From Larimichthys crocea (Eukaryota; Chordata; Actinopteri; Sciaenidae), in contig NC_040016.1 of assembly GCF_000972845.2 (NCBI RefSeq), forward strand, positions 9,878,701-9,942,700: a stretch of 64,000 nt of DNA, in the 5' to 3' direction. The notes under the pieces are model-generated. The model was not told the origin of the DNA. It searched no databases and saw nothing but the letters and a program-made list of their open reading frames with translations. Both the position numbers and the translations under genes were made by a program. How positions within the stretch are numbered: the first letter of the stretch is position 1; each line of letters opens with the position of its first letter. Positions 36,911-48,482 of the stretch are shown here, piece by piece.

Positions 36911-38880
36911 TGTTTGTTCTGTACATCTATATCCACACGCTAGAGGGAGGTTGCCTACCACCAGGGCACACGGACCATAGTTTGAGAAACAGTGTATTAC
37001 AGACAAGACACGCTGAATTGTGTTGAAACTACAAAGAGCTCGGTACAGAAAGCACAACCTTGTTGTGAAATTAAAACAAAAGCACAAAGAAGATTTTACA
37101 CAATTGTTGTGCGTACATTAATCATTAACCCAACCTGCTCACATATTTGTTTTGAACATTTATGCACATGTTGAATTTAAAATTATTGCTGCTGTCAAAT
37201 ATATCCCACACAATGTCTAAGCAATATATATATAGATATAGATATTTATGCTGGAGCACAAAGAATGCACAAACTACGTTCGCTATGGGGACAAAAACAT
37301 ATAAAAACAGCTATGGACCAAAAGATTTAGGAAAAAAATCCAAATTATGTAATATTAAACTCATCAGCTAACTTATATAAACCTCTGTAAACCTTCATAC
37401 ACATATGCTCAAACGCACACATGCACGCTGTTTGTGGATAATAAACCACTGGAAGTATTATTGAAGCAGACAGTAATATTAACATATTTCACACTGCTGC
37501 TCCTTTGTGATGAAGATCTTTGGCTCCTGGTTGAACTGATGTTTAACCAGCTGACAGGTAAAGTTAAGACGGACGTATTTCCCTCAACCTGTTTCATGTT
37601 TGTACGCACGGATAGTGAATTCAAACTGAGCACATTCAAGTTCCTGTTACACGGAAGAGGATATCTTTATTTATTTTTTTATCACAATATTCAAAGCCAT
37701 GGTGTTGAGGAATAAATGGACTATATTTATATTCCTGTATGTATATTTGCAGTGTGTGTAGGTGTGATGAACAACAAAGATTTATCTTTTAAAAGTGACC
37801 AGTATATACATATACTGTATATTTTCATCTTGTGTGATGCTTATTTAAATTGTATATTTAAAGATTTATCTATTTTGTAGTTTGTAGCTCGCTGTGGGGT
37901 GTGAAAAATGCTGCTGGGAGGTGGAGGTTGTGTATGATGTCAAGTGTCGTCTTATACGGGCAGCAGCTGGTTCTCTGTTGTGTTTCATGAGAGCTGCTTG
38001 TTCTTCTGGCACCTGGTGTTCAGAGACGTCCAGTCACCCGTCTCCACTTTAGGTTTACTGGTCCACTTGTTTTTAGCCACACTAGCATCACCTGTGTTAG
38101 ATGGGTTTTACCGTGACTTCTGGTGCCATCTGCAGGTCTAAATGTCATCTTAATCCAACACTTGAGTTCAAAAATAATTCCTCTTAAAAAATAATTACTC
38201 TTTGTAACACCACTACTAGCTTTAAAGTATTTTAAATGGCCTAAATTAGCTTCTTTTGCCAGTGTTATTGGAACGTTTCACTAACGAGTAAAATCAGACA
38301 CAAACAAACCGCGTGAAGCTCCCTTTGAATTAGCTCTATCGATCATATAAGTGTTAATATTGAGTGTGATTACTGTGAATATGAAAGTTTATTTCACAGA
38401 ACGTGTGAATGTGACAGCCAACGTGTTATTCGACTGTAGACTGAGTCTAACCAACATAGCCAACAGGGACTTATTGTGCAAAATTCACTTTATTTTCAGT
38501 CCAAACTCATCTTTTCTAAGTAGCTGAGTCTGATGAACTGAATCAGAGTCTTAAAAACGGCAAATTTGTTCTTTCATTTATCACCCATTGAACAGTTTGT
38601 GTGTAAAGAGCATTCCTGTCGTGCAGGATTGCTAGTGTGGCTCTAAACTTTAAGCGTTGTTTCATCTCTTGTCTTGTTTTAGTCTGTCTAAGTGAGGCAC
38701 TTCATGCCACCATGTAGAGATATCTCTGTTGTCCAAATCTGTAAATAATCTTGTGTAGTCAAACTGAAGATAGGTTTTATCCACGTATGACGTATATCAA
38801 TGTCTTAACTGTTTTAGCAGTAAATGTAACATAAAGTAATAATGAATGTGATTAATGCACTTTTTTTCCACTAGGACTGA

Positions 38881-38885
38881 AAAAA

Positions 38886-38925
<40 letters not shown>

Positions 38926-38932
38926 AAAAGAA
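38881..38932 (+). repeat. (GAAA)n microsatellite
   Basis: About eleven units of gaaa, slightly interrupted at the right end. Confidence 0.95.
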
Positions 38933-39080
38933 ATTAGCATTTGTTTTGTCCTCATAGCAGTGAATTCTGTGTAAAAGCAATATAAAGTAGGCTTTGACAC
39001 ATTAGTGTCAGTTAATAGCAATGATTAAGAACTGCCCTTTATAGTTAAAGGGTTGTTACAACCTTTCCTTACAAGTGCTG

Positions 39081-39082
39081 GA

Positions 39083-39113
<31 letters not shown>

Positions 39114-39153
39114 ATAAATGTGTGCGTGTGTGCGTGCGTGTGTGTGTGTGTGT
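39081..39153 (+). repeat. Compound (GT)n microsatellite
   Basis: Two (gt)n runs separated by ataataaatgtgtgcg-type sequence. Confidence 0.95.
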
Positions 39154-39399
39154 GACCTATATATTCCTTCTTATTACCTGTGGTTGCAGGGCCTTACTGA
39201 GCACACGTTTCAGGAGACATGTTAAGAAATGTCCTTTTACAGCTTCTCTCTCTCTCTGTCTCTCTCTTTCCTCTGTCGTATTATGATTGTACGATAAATG
39301 ACAAATTATTGTAAAAAAAAAAAAATGTGAACATCACCAAAAATATTAATAATAAAGAGTGGACAAGCTGCTGTCAGATTTCTCTTCTTTAACTTCTTC

Positions 39400-39560
39400 C
39401 TTCAACATCCTCTTCGGTGGTTTCGCCTCTTCCATAGATCCTGGTTACATTGCCTGCTTGCCCAGCTCTGGTTCTGGCACGACACCGGCTACGCTGAACG
39501 TCAGCATCCACCCTGAGTCGGAAAATCTCTTCCCGGTGGTCCAAAACACCTGTGAAACAA
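39400..39560 (-). repeat. Interspersed repeat family C, copy 2
   Basis: Plus strand reads acattgcctgcttgcccagc then tctggcacgacaccggctac, the reverse complement of the 20400-20530 copy. It explains the small open frames on both strands here. Confidence 0.6.
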
Positions 39561-41084
39561 ACACTAACACTCCCCCAGTGCTCTGAGCTCAAAGTCCCAG
39601 CAGCCCGGCTAACAAACTGAGCTAACATTTGCTAACAGCAGCTATAGTTTGCAGCAGTTTATTTCACTGCCCATCAGGAAACTCCATAACAGAGACACCG
39701 TTCACCTGAATATAAAGGTATAAAATCTGTTATTTAATGATAGATAAGTTGCATGTTTCATGAACAGGCTGTTAGCTATGTGACATGAAATTAAACGTCA
39801 GTTTAACATTTATAGTTTTATTTCATTCATTCATTTATTTCATTTAAATTATATATTTTGTGCTTCAAGTTTTTACCTCAACAAATCATCTTTCTATTCA
39901 CCCTTCAACTCCTCCTCTTACTGTACAATTCAGTATTTTCTGCTTATATTATTCCAGCGTTTACTTCATTATACTGTGGTGAAGTGATGCGTCTAGTCTC
40001 ATCTTGACTTTCAGTGTGCAGAGACCATTAATCAAAGTATCCTCCTTCATGTGAGAAGACTTTATCTCTTCGCTGTCACACGTAAATTAGAAAAATGCTT
40101 CAGGCATACTTTCACCGAGAGACTTCGTTTAAACTTTAAAATGTAGGTACTCTTGCCTTCTCTTCAGCGATTCACTTCACTCATCGACAGCTTTTATCAA
40201 GGCTCAAAGTTGAGCAGGTTTTTAGTCAAATTTCTGGGTTTATAATGGGTGTGTATGTGGTGGAATGTTTGAGCTAGAGTGGATGACATCATCAGCTAGA
40301 ATGAGGAGCAGAGAGAAAAATCAGTGAAAAAATAAAATGTATTCGACTACCGTGACCTCAAATGCCCCACTACAGACATGATTTATACATAGAAACGTAG
40401 GAAAATTTGTCTTCTCACTCACATCCGTCTGCTAATGCTGTCAGCCTTATAGTTTTGGCGTAACACACAAAGATGCGGCAGCAATACCCATCGACCACCT
40501 CATAGACTGCCATGTTAAAAAAAACAAGAACATTTCTGGAGGAAAGCAGAAGTAACGCTTCTTTGAATCGCTCTAAAGGGCACATTTCTTTATTTATCGA
40601 CACAAAATAACTATGTAGACGTTCAGGAAGGGCTCAGGATGCTCAAAGTTAAGCCAGTTTAAAGATTGGAAATACGGTTTGGCCAGAAATTCTTCCTGGT
40701 CGAGGGGTGGTCTCAGCATTTTCTCTCTCTCTCTGTCAGCATTTCCAACTGACATTCTAACAGGTGCAGTAACTGCTCTGCTGTCAGCGCTAGCAATTAG
40801 CATTAGCCACTCAGAATAAAATACATGCTAATTGCTAACATGCTAATTGTAACATGCTAATGTTAATTGCTAGCGCGTCAGCTAAAGTTATCCTTTCACC
40901 AGCTGTTCCAAAAGCTGGTTATGAGTCTCTGTCGGTATCGCCATCTTTTGCCCATGTCCTCTCTCTTGTTATTTAAGAGGGGTGAAGCAGAGTCTTTGGT
41001 GGTAGAGAGGTCAGTCTTTAACCAACAAGGAAATGGGCTATTGTCTACTTCTTGTTTTTATTGTGTTTCTATTGTTATTTATTT

Positions 41085-41175
41085 AATGTATTTTATCTTG
41101 TATTTTATCTCACTTTGGAAACCTTGCGTTTGCTAAAAATTGTGCTATATAAATAAAGTGGATTGGATTGACTCC
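41085..41175 (+). repeat. Retroelement 3' tail
   Basis: Reads tatctcactttggaaacctt, then gtgctatataaataaagtgg and attggattg. This is a typical non-LTR 3' terminus and resembles the tails at 55290-55355 and 56520-56580. Confidence 0.5.
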
Positions 41176-41312
41176 AGCGACATCAGTCTAACAGCTGTAG
41201 GGAGGCTACTTTATTTTGGGCAACCTTACATGTAGAACTCAACCAAGACTCTTAAAAATTCTCTCTAAAATTCTGCACACGAGGAATCAAACCTCTCACT
41301 TGGTTTACTGTC

Positions 41313-44300
41313 TCATCTTAAATCACAGATCCTGATGCAACATTTCTCTCCGAGCCAGAAGCCTGGGTACAGCGGCTCAGTGAACTCAGCTTCAAGCCTG
41401 TAAAGAAACTCCATATTGTCTGACACCTCGTAGAACCACAGAGCTCCCTTCTTAAACTCCAGATAAACACCGATCCTGTGATGACCGGGGGTCTTTGTGA
41501 GCTTGATGCCCTCACCTCTGTGGCTCACTGAGTAACTTTTAGAGCGATCAAGACTCCAAGAATTTGCATTGCCCCCAAAAGCTGACTGTTCAGTGCGGGT
41601 TTTTCTTCCTATCCCTTCGTAGGCGAGGGCAATCTCAGCCTTGTCTCCTTCCACCTCTACCTCATAGTAGCAGCGCTCGGCCTGCAGTCCTTCCCTGCAC
41701 AGCACCTGCCGTCGGTGGATAAACCTCTTGGGGGAGTGAACAGGTAAGTTCTTGTTCATGGGAGGGCCCAGCCTCACCTTTTTGTCGCCTGCAGAAATAG
41801 CCAGGTCCTTGTGAGCTGTGTCGGGGTCCAGAGTGAGGACACATGCATCTGAGATAATGAAGAAAAAGATGTGAAGCACTTTGAGAATACAAAGTCTATG
41901 TGTTGTGGAGGAAGTATGTAAAAATATGCAAAAAGTCCTGCAGTCAAGATCTTAAATTTTAAAAGTACAGAACCATGATCAGCACAATGTGAATAAAATA
42001 TGAGTAAAAGTGATGCATATATATTCATTATATATGACATTATTAGATTGTTAATACTGATGCAGCAAGATGCATGTGTAAGTAACATTTTACTGCTGCA
42101 GATGCTCCAGATGGAGCTAGTTGTAAAATGACATATTATTTGGTTTAATCCAGTGGTTCCCAACCTGAGGGTTGGGCCCCTCCAAAGAGCCACAGTATAA
42201 ATTGTTTGTAAGACGATTAACAGGAAACGACAGAATAAAAAAAAATTAAGTTTATTTCTTAAACATTTTCTAGAAAAAAATATTAAATGAGTTCATCTTC
42301 AATCCTTGAATGGTTATTTAAATGATAGGTTGAGATGGGAAATGGTGGAACTGCTAACATGTCATAGACATCTGAAACATGGAGGAAGGCAAGACAAAAA
42401 TGTTAGGAAGTACTGGTTTAATCTTTAACAATATGTTGTATTGTACACATGTATTATGTCAAAATCTAGAAATAGTAATAGTACTGCACTTGTACTTAAG
42501 TAAATGTACTGTTTACATGTGAGATTATGTGTTTGTGGCGGACCAAAGTGCTGATTATGTCCGGTAATTAAGATAAACTCACACTGCAGGAAGTCAGCTC
42601 TGGTTTTTGGCTCAACAGTCTGTTCAGTCAGAGTGTTGTTAACTCCACAGAGACCTACAAGAGAATTTAGAGAGTGTCACTACTGCAGAGTCATGGCAGG
42701 TGTTAGTAAAAGCAGGTGGTAGTAATAAAAACATAAACAGTGGCAGTAAAAAGACCCTGAAACTGGCTCAGCGAAATGGAACACAGCCCTTTCTTAGCGC
42801 TATTAATAACTCCTCCACTTTCACTGCTGCGATGCGACACCTTTAAGGCCACGTTAAAGGGACGTTTAATTTATAAATAATAAAAGAAAGAAGAAATCAG
42901 GCTCATGATGCAGAAAGTTTGTGTGTGTGTGTTTAACAAACTCGATTCCCAGTTAAAATTGTGTCACAGTGTGGACCCAATTGCAGTCACAGAGGCTAAG
43001 AAGACCACGTACCAGCAGAGAAAGAAACTTTAATCACTTACTAAAACTTAACAGAAATGATCAGAAATATTCCAGATAATATAAGTCACCACACACATAA
43101 TTAAAGTTATGGGTAAGATAGCTGTGGTATATATGATCGAGTGGTTTGGGTTTCTTGTCAGTGGTGCTTCACACCTGAAGCTGATCACCCATTTAAAAGG
43201 TAATGTTCATCATGTTTTTGAAAGTTGAAAAGGTAAAATAAAATATGAATGGTGTTTGCTTTGCAGTTCCAAACCATGGCACTCTGAGGATCTGGCTTCA
43301 CATCTTTCCTGCATGTCGTCGTCATCTTCCTCCTCCTCCTCTTCCTCCTCCATCTCTCCTCCTGACTCCTGCTGCTCATTGTCAGCTATATTGAATAAAC
43401 GATAAGTGAAAGACCAAAATATCATTTATTTTAAAAAAGAAAACTATGATTGGTGTTAAAAGATGTGTCAACAAAGATACATACCACTTTGAGAGATTGA
43501 GGCAAATTCTTTGTCACAAAACTCCTCCAGTCGACTCCCGAACTCGTCCACGGCTCTCTTTGTGAACTCAAAGGCGATGAGTGAATCCTCTGAAATCTCG
43601 CGGTGAGGATGGAGATCTTTTTCACAGAGGCGACGCAGAGAGGGCCATTCCTGAGGGAGAGTTGGAGAAGACGCCGAAAAATTTAAAACATCATCTGTCA
43701 CACAAATTCTCCTTTCTAGTGATGTGACCGCAGTACCTGCAGGAAATAGACATCGCTGTCAGTCTGTGCCAGATGATCCAGCTCAGCACTCCTCTTCTTC
43801 ATTTCCTCCATCTTCACCTGCAGCGTTTGCAGGGACGTCCGAACTTTGGCTGCCGCCGCCTCCTCCTGAGCTGCGATCAGCTCCTTCACTGACAGGTAAT
43901 GTCTCTGGAGGGCGTCGATGATGCTGGCCAGGACGCTCCCACAGTAGTCCTCTGTATTTCTCGCCTCCTCCTGTTTCATACACAACTGTGTTTATCTCGT
44001 AAATGTTCTCATGAGCACAAACAGTCTGAAGTCACGTTCTCCTCACCTGGATCTGTTTGAGAGTCGTCTGCAGTTTCTTACATTTCTTTTTTTGTTCCTG
44101 GAGATTCTGCTTGGATTTCATCTGCATGTTCTTCAGCTCCTCCTTCACACAGAAATGCTCAATTTTTCAATTTTTTTGTATGTATAATTGTTTTTTGGTA
44201 ACTTTAAAATAAATATCTTAAAGTGCATAATGTGTTGTGACCTGGCCATAGTTTGTCTGAGCATTTACTCTAGAAAGTAGCTGCCTTTTCTCCATTGTAT

Positions 44301-45099
44301 GAAACATTTTTTGTCTGCAGACTGCCAGTAAAGGTGCACTGGACTGACTTTTTTAAAAAGCAACACTAAATCTGATATAACTGAACTTTTCTTTTACTGG
44401 AAGTGCTCATTAAACATGTATAGTTGCAGCTGATGGAGTCGTTTTTTTGGACTTTTCCACACCTCGACAACTGGTTACTGTAAACATAGCTTGCTGATAA
44501 TTTCAGCCTGATCACACAGTGAAAGTTGACTCCTGGATCATGTCACGAAAGCTCTACAGAAGCTTGTTCATTGGTTCAACATATTTAACAGATTTATAGC
44601 TGTTACGTACCTCTTTCCTCCGCCTTTCCCCCTTCACCGCCCCGATGGTGTGACCCGTATGCTCAGCTGAAGCACACACTGCACATATGACCAGCTCCTC
44701 TGTGCAGCAGTAAACATCCAGGGAGCTGCTGTGCCTACTACACAGAGGGCTTCCGGTTTCTGCACAGCTCCAAGGTCTTTTCTGTGGACTTCTCAAGGCT
44801 TGCTTGGATTCTCCTGAATGCCGATTCGTCTTCCCCCTGCCGGTATCAAAACTCTCTGTGTCCCTCACCAAGTCGACCAGAGTTGTGTTTTTGATCAGCT
44901 GTGGTTTGGATGGAAACCTATGGCCACATTGAGGACATTTGCAGCGAGAGTTGCTCTTCTCTCTATGACTCCAGCAGTCCTGGATGCAGCGCATGCAGAA
45001 GTTGTGCCCACATGGGATAGTCACAGGATCCCTGAGAACCTCTCTGCAGATAGGACAGCAGAGGCGGTTCAACCTCACAGGGATTCGAGGCTCTGCCAT
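41313..45099 (-). CDS. TRIM family E3 ubiquitin ligase (RING/B-box/coiled coil/SPRY)
   Basis: Seven coding exons: 45099-44611, 44142-44047, 43970-43737, 43650-43485, 43385-43302, 42654-42583 and 41848-41313. They join in frame to about 558 residues. The 96-base second and 234-base third exons are the standard TRIM coiled-coil exon sizes. RING ligands are C15, C18, C30, H32, C35, C38, C55 and C58. A type-2 B-box follows with C120, H123, C131, E134, C139, C142, H147 and H150. The coiled coil covers about 164-330. The link EPKTRADFLQY leads into the SPRY domain (LTLDPDTAHKDL to YPGFWLGEKCCIRICDL). The fifth exon codes for an acidic run (eight Glu, then four Asp). Its donor (GAT|GTGAAG) is weak, and both flanking junctions are phase 1, so the exon can be skipped without a frameshift. 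The architecture resembles the fish-expanded TRIM16/25/finTRIM group. Exact orthology is not claimed. The likely role is ubiquitin transfer, often in antiviral signalling, by family only. Confidence 0.88.
43302..43385 (-). other. Acidic 84-base exon of the TRIM gene
   Basis: Acceptor TTCAATATAG is clear and the donor GAT|GTGAAG is weak. It encodes 28 residues including EMEEEEEEEEDDDDM, built from GAG/GAA then GAT/GAC triplets, a coding microsatellite. Length is a multiple of three and both edges are phase 1, so inclusion is optional for the frame. Confidence 0.55.
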
Positions 45100-47409
45100 G
45101 TCTGCGTGGAGAAAGACGGGAAGTCACAATCTCGGTTTCAGGTCTTCCTCAAGTTTTTTGAATCTGTGTGTGTGTGTGTGTGAGGGGTGTGACTAAGACA
45201 TTTGAATTCTTTCACAGTGAGGCAACAATGTTGGTGTGGTCACGCTTCAGGAATGCACTCAAAGGCGTTTTTTACGCAGCCAACATCCCAAACAAAACAC
45301 AATGTTTACATACCTCCGATGTTTATCACTTCTTCATGTGTCTCCTCAGGTTTATTTGGATATTCAAAGTCCACTCTTCAGCCCTCTATGTTGAGCAGGA
45401 AGCTGCAGAAGCTGGAGGGGGAGGGGCACAGAACATGTGACCAAAAAAGGAAAGTGGGTGGATGTCTAGAAAGAAAAAACAGTGTTCCTCAAACTTTTTA
45501 CTCATCATCATCATAACGCTGAAATACAGCAGCACAGTCCATTCCTGTTCAGCTGCAGAGAGTTCACACAGGAGTTAGGGAGGTACTCCTGAACTGCACT
45601 CCTTATTTTTATTATTATATTAACAATATTAGTCATAATCGCAGACTTTTTTTAACCCTTTACCTCCACCTATGATCTTACTGTCACATTTTATCTCATA
45701 ACTAATCGTGGATGTATGCATCTGCCTGAATGTGACAACACATCAGGCTGATACTGACACAAAATATTACAGGAAATGCAAAACTTAGACTTTAAATATA
45801 TAATACTTTAACAGTATTATATATTTTTGAATTATTTTTCATTCAAAATTGTTATGAATTATTTTTTCATTTTCAAATGTTTTAGTTTAGTTTAGAGATT
45901 CCTCCAAGCATCTCTACAAGGAGCACCAGTGTGTAACTTGTATCTTAAGGTGTATGGCAAAGACATAAGCTTGTGTTTGGCTGCTACATTATATCTACTG
46001 TTAGATCCCGAGTTACCCCTGTACAGGTGGTTCTGGACCAACGGGTCGATACTCAAGCCCATGGGTCTTACCCTATGGGGACGGTCTAGAGGATTGTTTA
46101 AGCTGGTGGCGAGGAGATGTGATCTGGGCACTTGGTATGGTTGCTAGGATGATTTTAGTGGCTTGAACAGTAAGCCCCAAGGGTTCGTTAATTTCTTAGG
46201 CTAGAATAACCTTTTAGAACCTTCAAAGATGTTGAACACACTATATGTCTATGTCCACAACTTGATCTTTAACTGCAGTAGATATATTTATTGCAAAGTT
46301 TTGGCAAGGGCAGGCATACAGCTGAATTCATTCAAATCTGATCAATCCTTTTTCCTAAAATCACTCATCTCATACTAATAAATTTCAAAACCTGATACAA
46401 AGGCTGCTGCTGAGTTGTTGAGATTGTCCAATTTTGGAGAGAGGAAGGGAAAGGGTGAAGCGATGATCAGTCGATCCAATCCTGCAAAACTGCCGGATGC
46501 TGTCAAAAACTCCTGGCTTTGTCCAAAGCCCAGAGAGTCTCCAATGTCCGCAGTCTTTTGTAGGCAGGATGAACGCAAAGGGAATCCTTGATGGCCCGGT
46601 TGGAGACCCACAGCTGGTTGGGGATGGTTGATCCTCCTTGGCGGCTCTCTGCTGTCAGCTGTAGATTGTTGGACTCTCTTCTTGCGATGTTGGGCTGTTT
46701 GTCTGCTCCGTCTCTAAAGTTATAAGTCTAAGTCCAGAGACTCGATGCTCCGATGTGGTCAATCGTTCAACAATGTTGTGCGATGTCTCTTATACCCCTC
46801 CTCTTCTCAGTCTTTCTCCTCCGGTTTGGTTGCTCAAGTTTCTTTGCTCAACCCCTCAGCATGATTTATTCATTCTTATTTCACCCTAGCTGCCAACTTG
46901 CAATGATTTCACAATTTCTAGTAGTCAGAATCTTCAGTTATAATCACACTCTTTTCTTATGTTTACACTCATTTTAACTTTCCACTTTTACATTGTTCAA
47001 TACAGAATCATCATTAATCACATTTTAGCTTAGCTCATTTTTATCTTTATGCATTACTCACAAACTCAGAAGGAGAGTCCTTAAATGCCCAAAGGTTTAT
47101 GCCATCACTGGCAATAATGGAAAGTCCCTTAGTTCCCAACTCTCAGGGCCTCTGCTGGGGAGTTTTAACTTCTCCATTTGCAAGGTCAGACAGTGAGAAA
47201 GCGTCTCTCTATCATCCGTTTCCTAGGTTGTTTACATTAGCTCTTTCTAGCGGATCAGGGATCTCAACTGACTTGACACAATTACAGCTATCTAACAAGA
47301 TTTGATGTTCAGCTTAATCACAGCCAAGAGACTGGTAAATCCTCCACACATATCTGTGTCTCTGCTACCGCTTTTAAAATAAAAAAAAAGGAAAACAATA
47401 AAATGCAAC
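45100..47409. other. Spacer between TRIM gene and strip1 3' end
   Basis: The first few hundred bases must hold the TRIM promoter, including a (gt)n run at about 45166-45182; no TATA box is convincing. From about 45890 the sequence looks like old retroelement DNA (see the block at 46228). No conserved gene is recognised. Confidence 0.5.
46228..46960 (-). mobile_element. LTR-like block, reverse orientation
   Basis: On the minus strand GGGGTATAAGAGACATCGC (about 46780-46798) looks like a retroelement TATA promoter, and GCAATAAATATATC (about 46285-46298) could be its polyadenylation signal. The left edge TGTTGAACACA at 46228 is compatible with an LTR end. A 72-79 codon open stretch on both strands just to the left (45892-46147) may be internal element sequence, but I do not recognise the protein. 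Boundaries and class are uncertain. Confidence 0.3.
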
Positions 47410-48482
47410 ACGAGTGACAGTATAATTTTATTACAGTATTTGAGTCAACGTAGACAAAACCATGATAAATAAGTTCCACAATTTACATGTATTCTTGTTC
47501 ACTTAAACTTTAGAATAAAACAAAGTTGAAGAGTAGAAAAAGACTAAAAGGAAAACGGTTCTTTAACTGGCAATTAAATCGAGTTACCCCGCTTCGGTTC
47601 AAAACCACAGACCCAAAACCAGAAACTTAAATGTTTCTGTCACACAACCAAATTATGTGAACACCATTTTTTTTGTTTTTTTTCCACAAATCTAGATGCT
47701 AATGAGTTTCTTTAGGTTAAAATAAAAAAAGAAAACAAGGCGGTGGTCAGGTAAGGTCTGAACAGTCGCCTCTATGGTCCCAGAGCAAAAGGTGTGTAGG
47801 CAGCACTCAGGTTAGAATAATGCAAATAAAACTCAAATTATAAGCCGATGGAAAGTCAGGTTGACAGACGTTTATCCCTTTCAGGTAATATCTATTAAAA
47901 AGTTAAATGTTTTATTTGTACATACAGAAATTATTCCTTTCATCTGAAGAATGTAAACTCATGAGAAGGGGATATTGGATTTATTAACTTCTTAAGTGTG
48001 GTGAGCTCTGCCTTAACAGAGTGCACACACACACACTTCTGTTCAGTCTCAAAAGTTAATGCACAAATAAAAAGTCTTTAAAATTCAAGAGTGAACATAC
48101 TGTCATGTAGTGCTTCAAGGTCAAACTTACGGACCTTCTGTAAGCAGGTAAGAGGCACAAGAAGCGGATACCTGTATGTGTAAGGTAGGAGTTTAAGTCC
48201 ACGTGTGGAGCAACATTTAGCACTGAATTCATTTCTTTAAAAAACTGTGGGTGGCATTAGTGTGGGAAAAGTCTCAATAGTTCGTCAAGTAAAGCATTTG
48301 GTTGGCATGATGATTGAAAGTTGACACCGGGGTGACTTCCATCCGTCACCTTCAGTCTGTGCAGAACATGTAACATAATGCTGTGATCTGTGTTCGATCA
48401 GTGAGAGCACTGTTGGTGGTTTGTCTGAACTCCTGATTGTTTTATTTTCTTTCTATGGTGACGTCGACAGTGAGTTTGAGCC
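47410..48482 (-). other. strip1: strip1 3' untranslated region
   Basis: Lies directly after the strip1 stop on the minus strand. An AATAAA reads on the minus strand at 47427-47432, giving a 3'UTR of about 1.05 kb. Confidence 0.6.

Larger units (their letters stand above)
35471..41312. other. Spacer between slc6a17 and the TRIM gene
   Basis: No coding exon recognised over about 5.8 kb. It holds repeats of families C and D, an LTR-like block at 36419, two microsatellites, and a cluster of the word gctaattgctaacatgctaa at about 40790-40880. ALX3 and UBL4B, which occupy this interval in mammals, are absent. Confidence 0.6.

Noticed and set aside
20785..39153. Regularly spaced repeats that might suggest CRISPR-like arrays
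   Set aside because: All are simple tetranucleotide or dinucleotide microsatellites without spacers, in a vertebrate genome.
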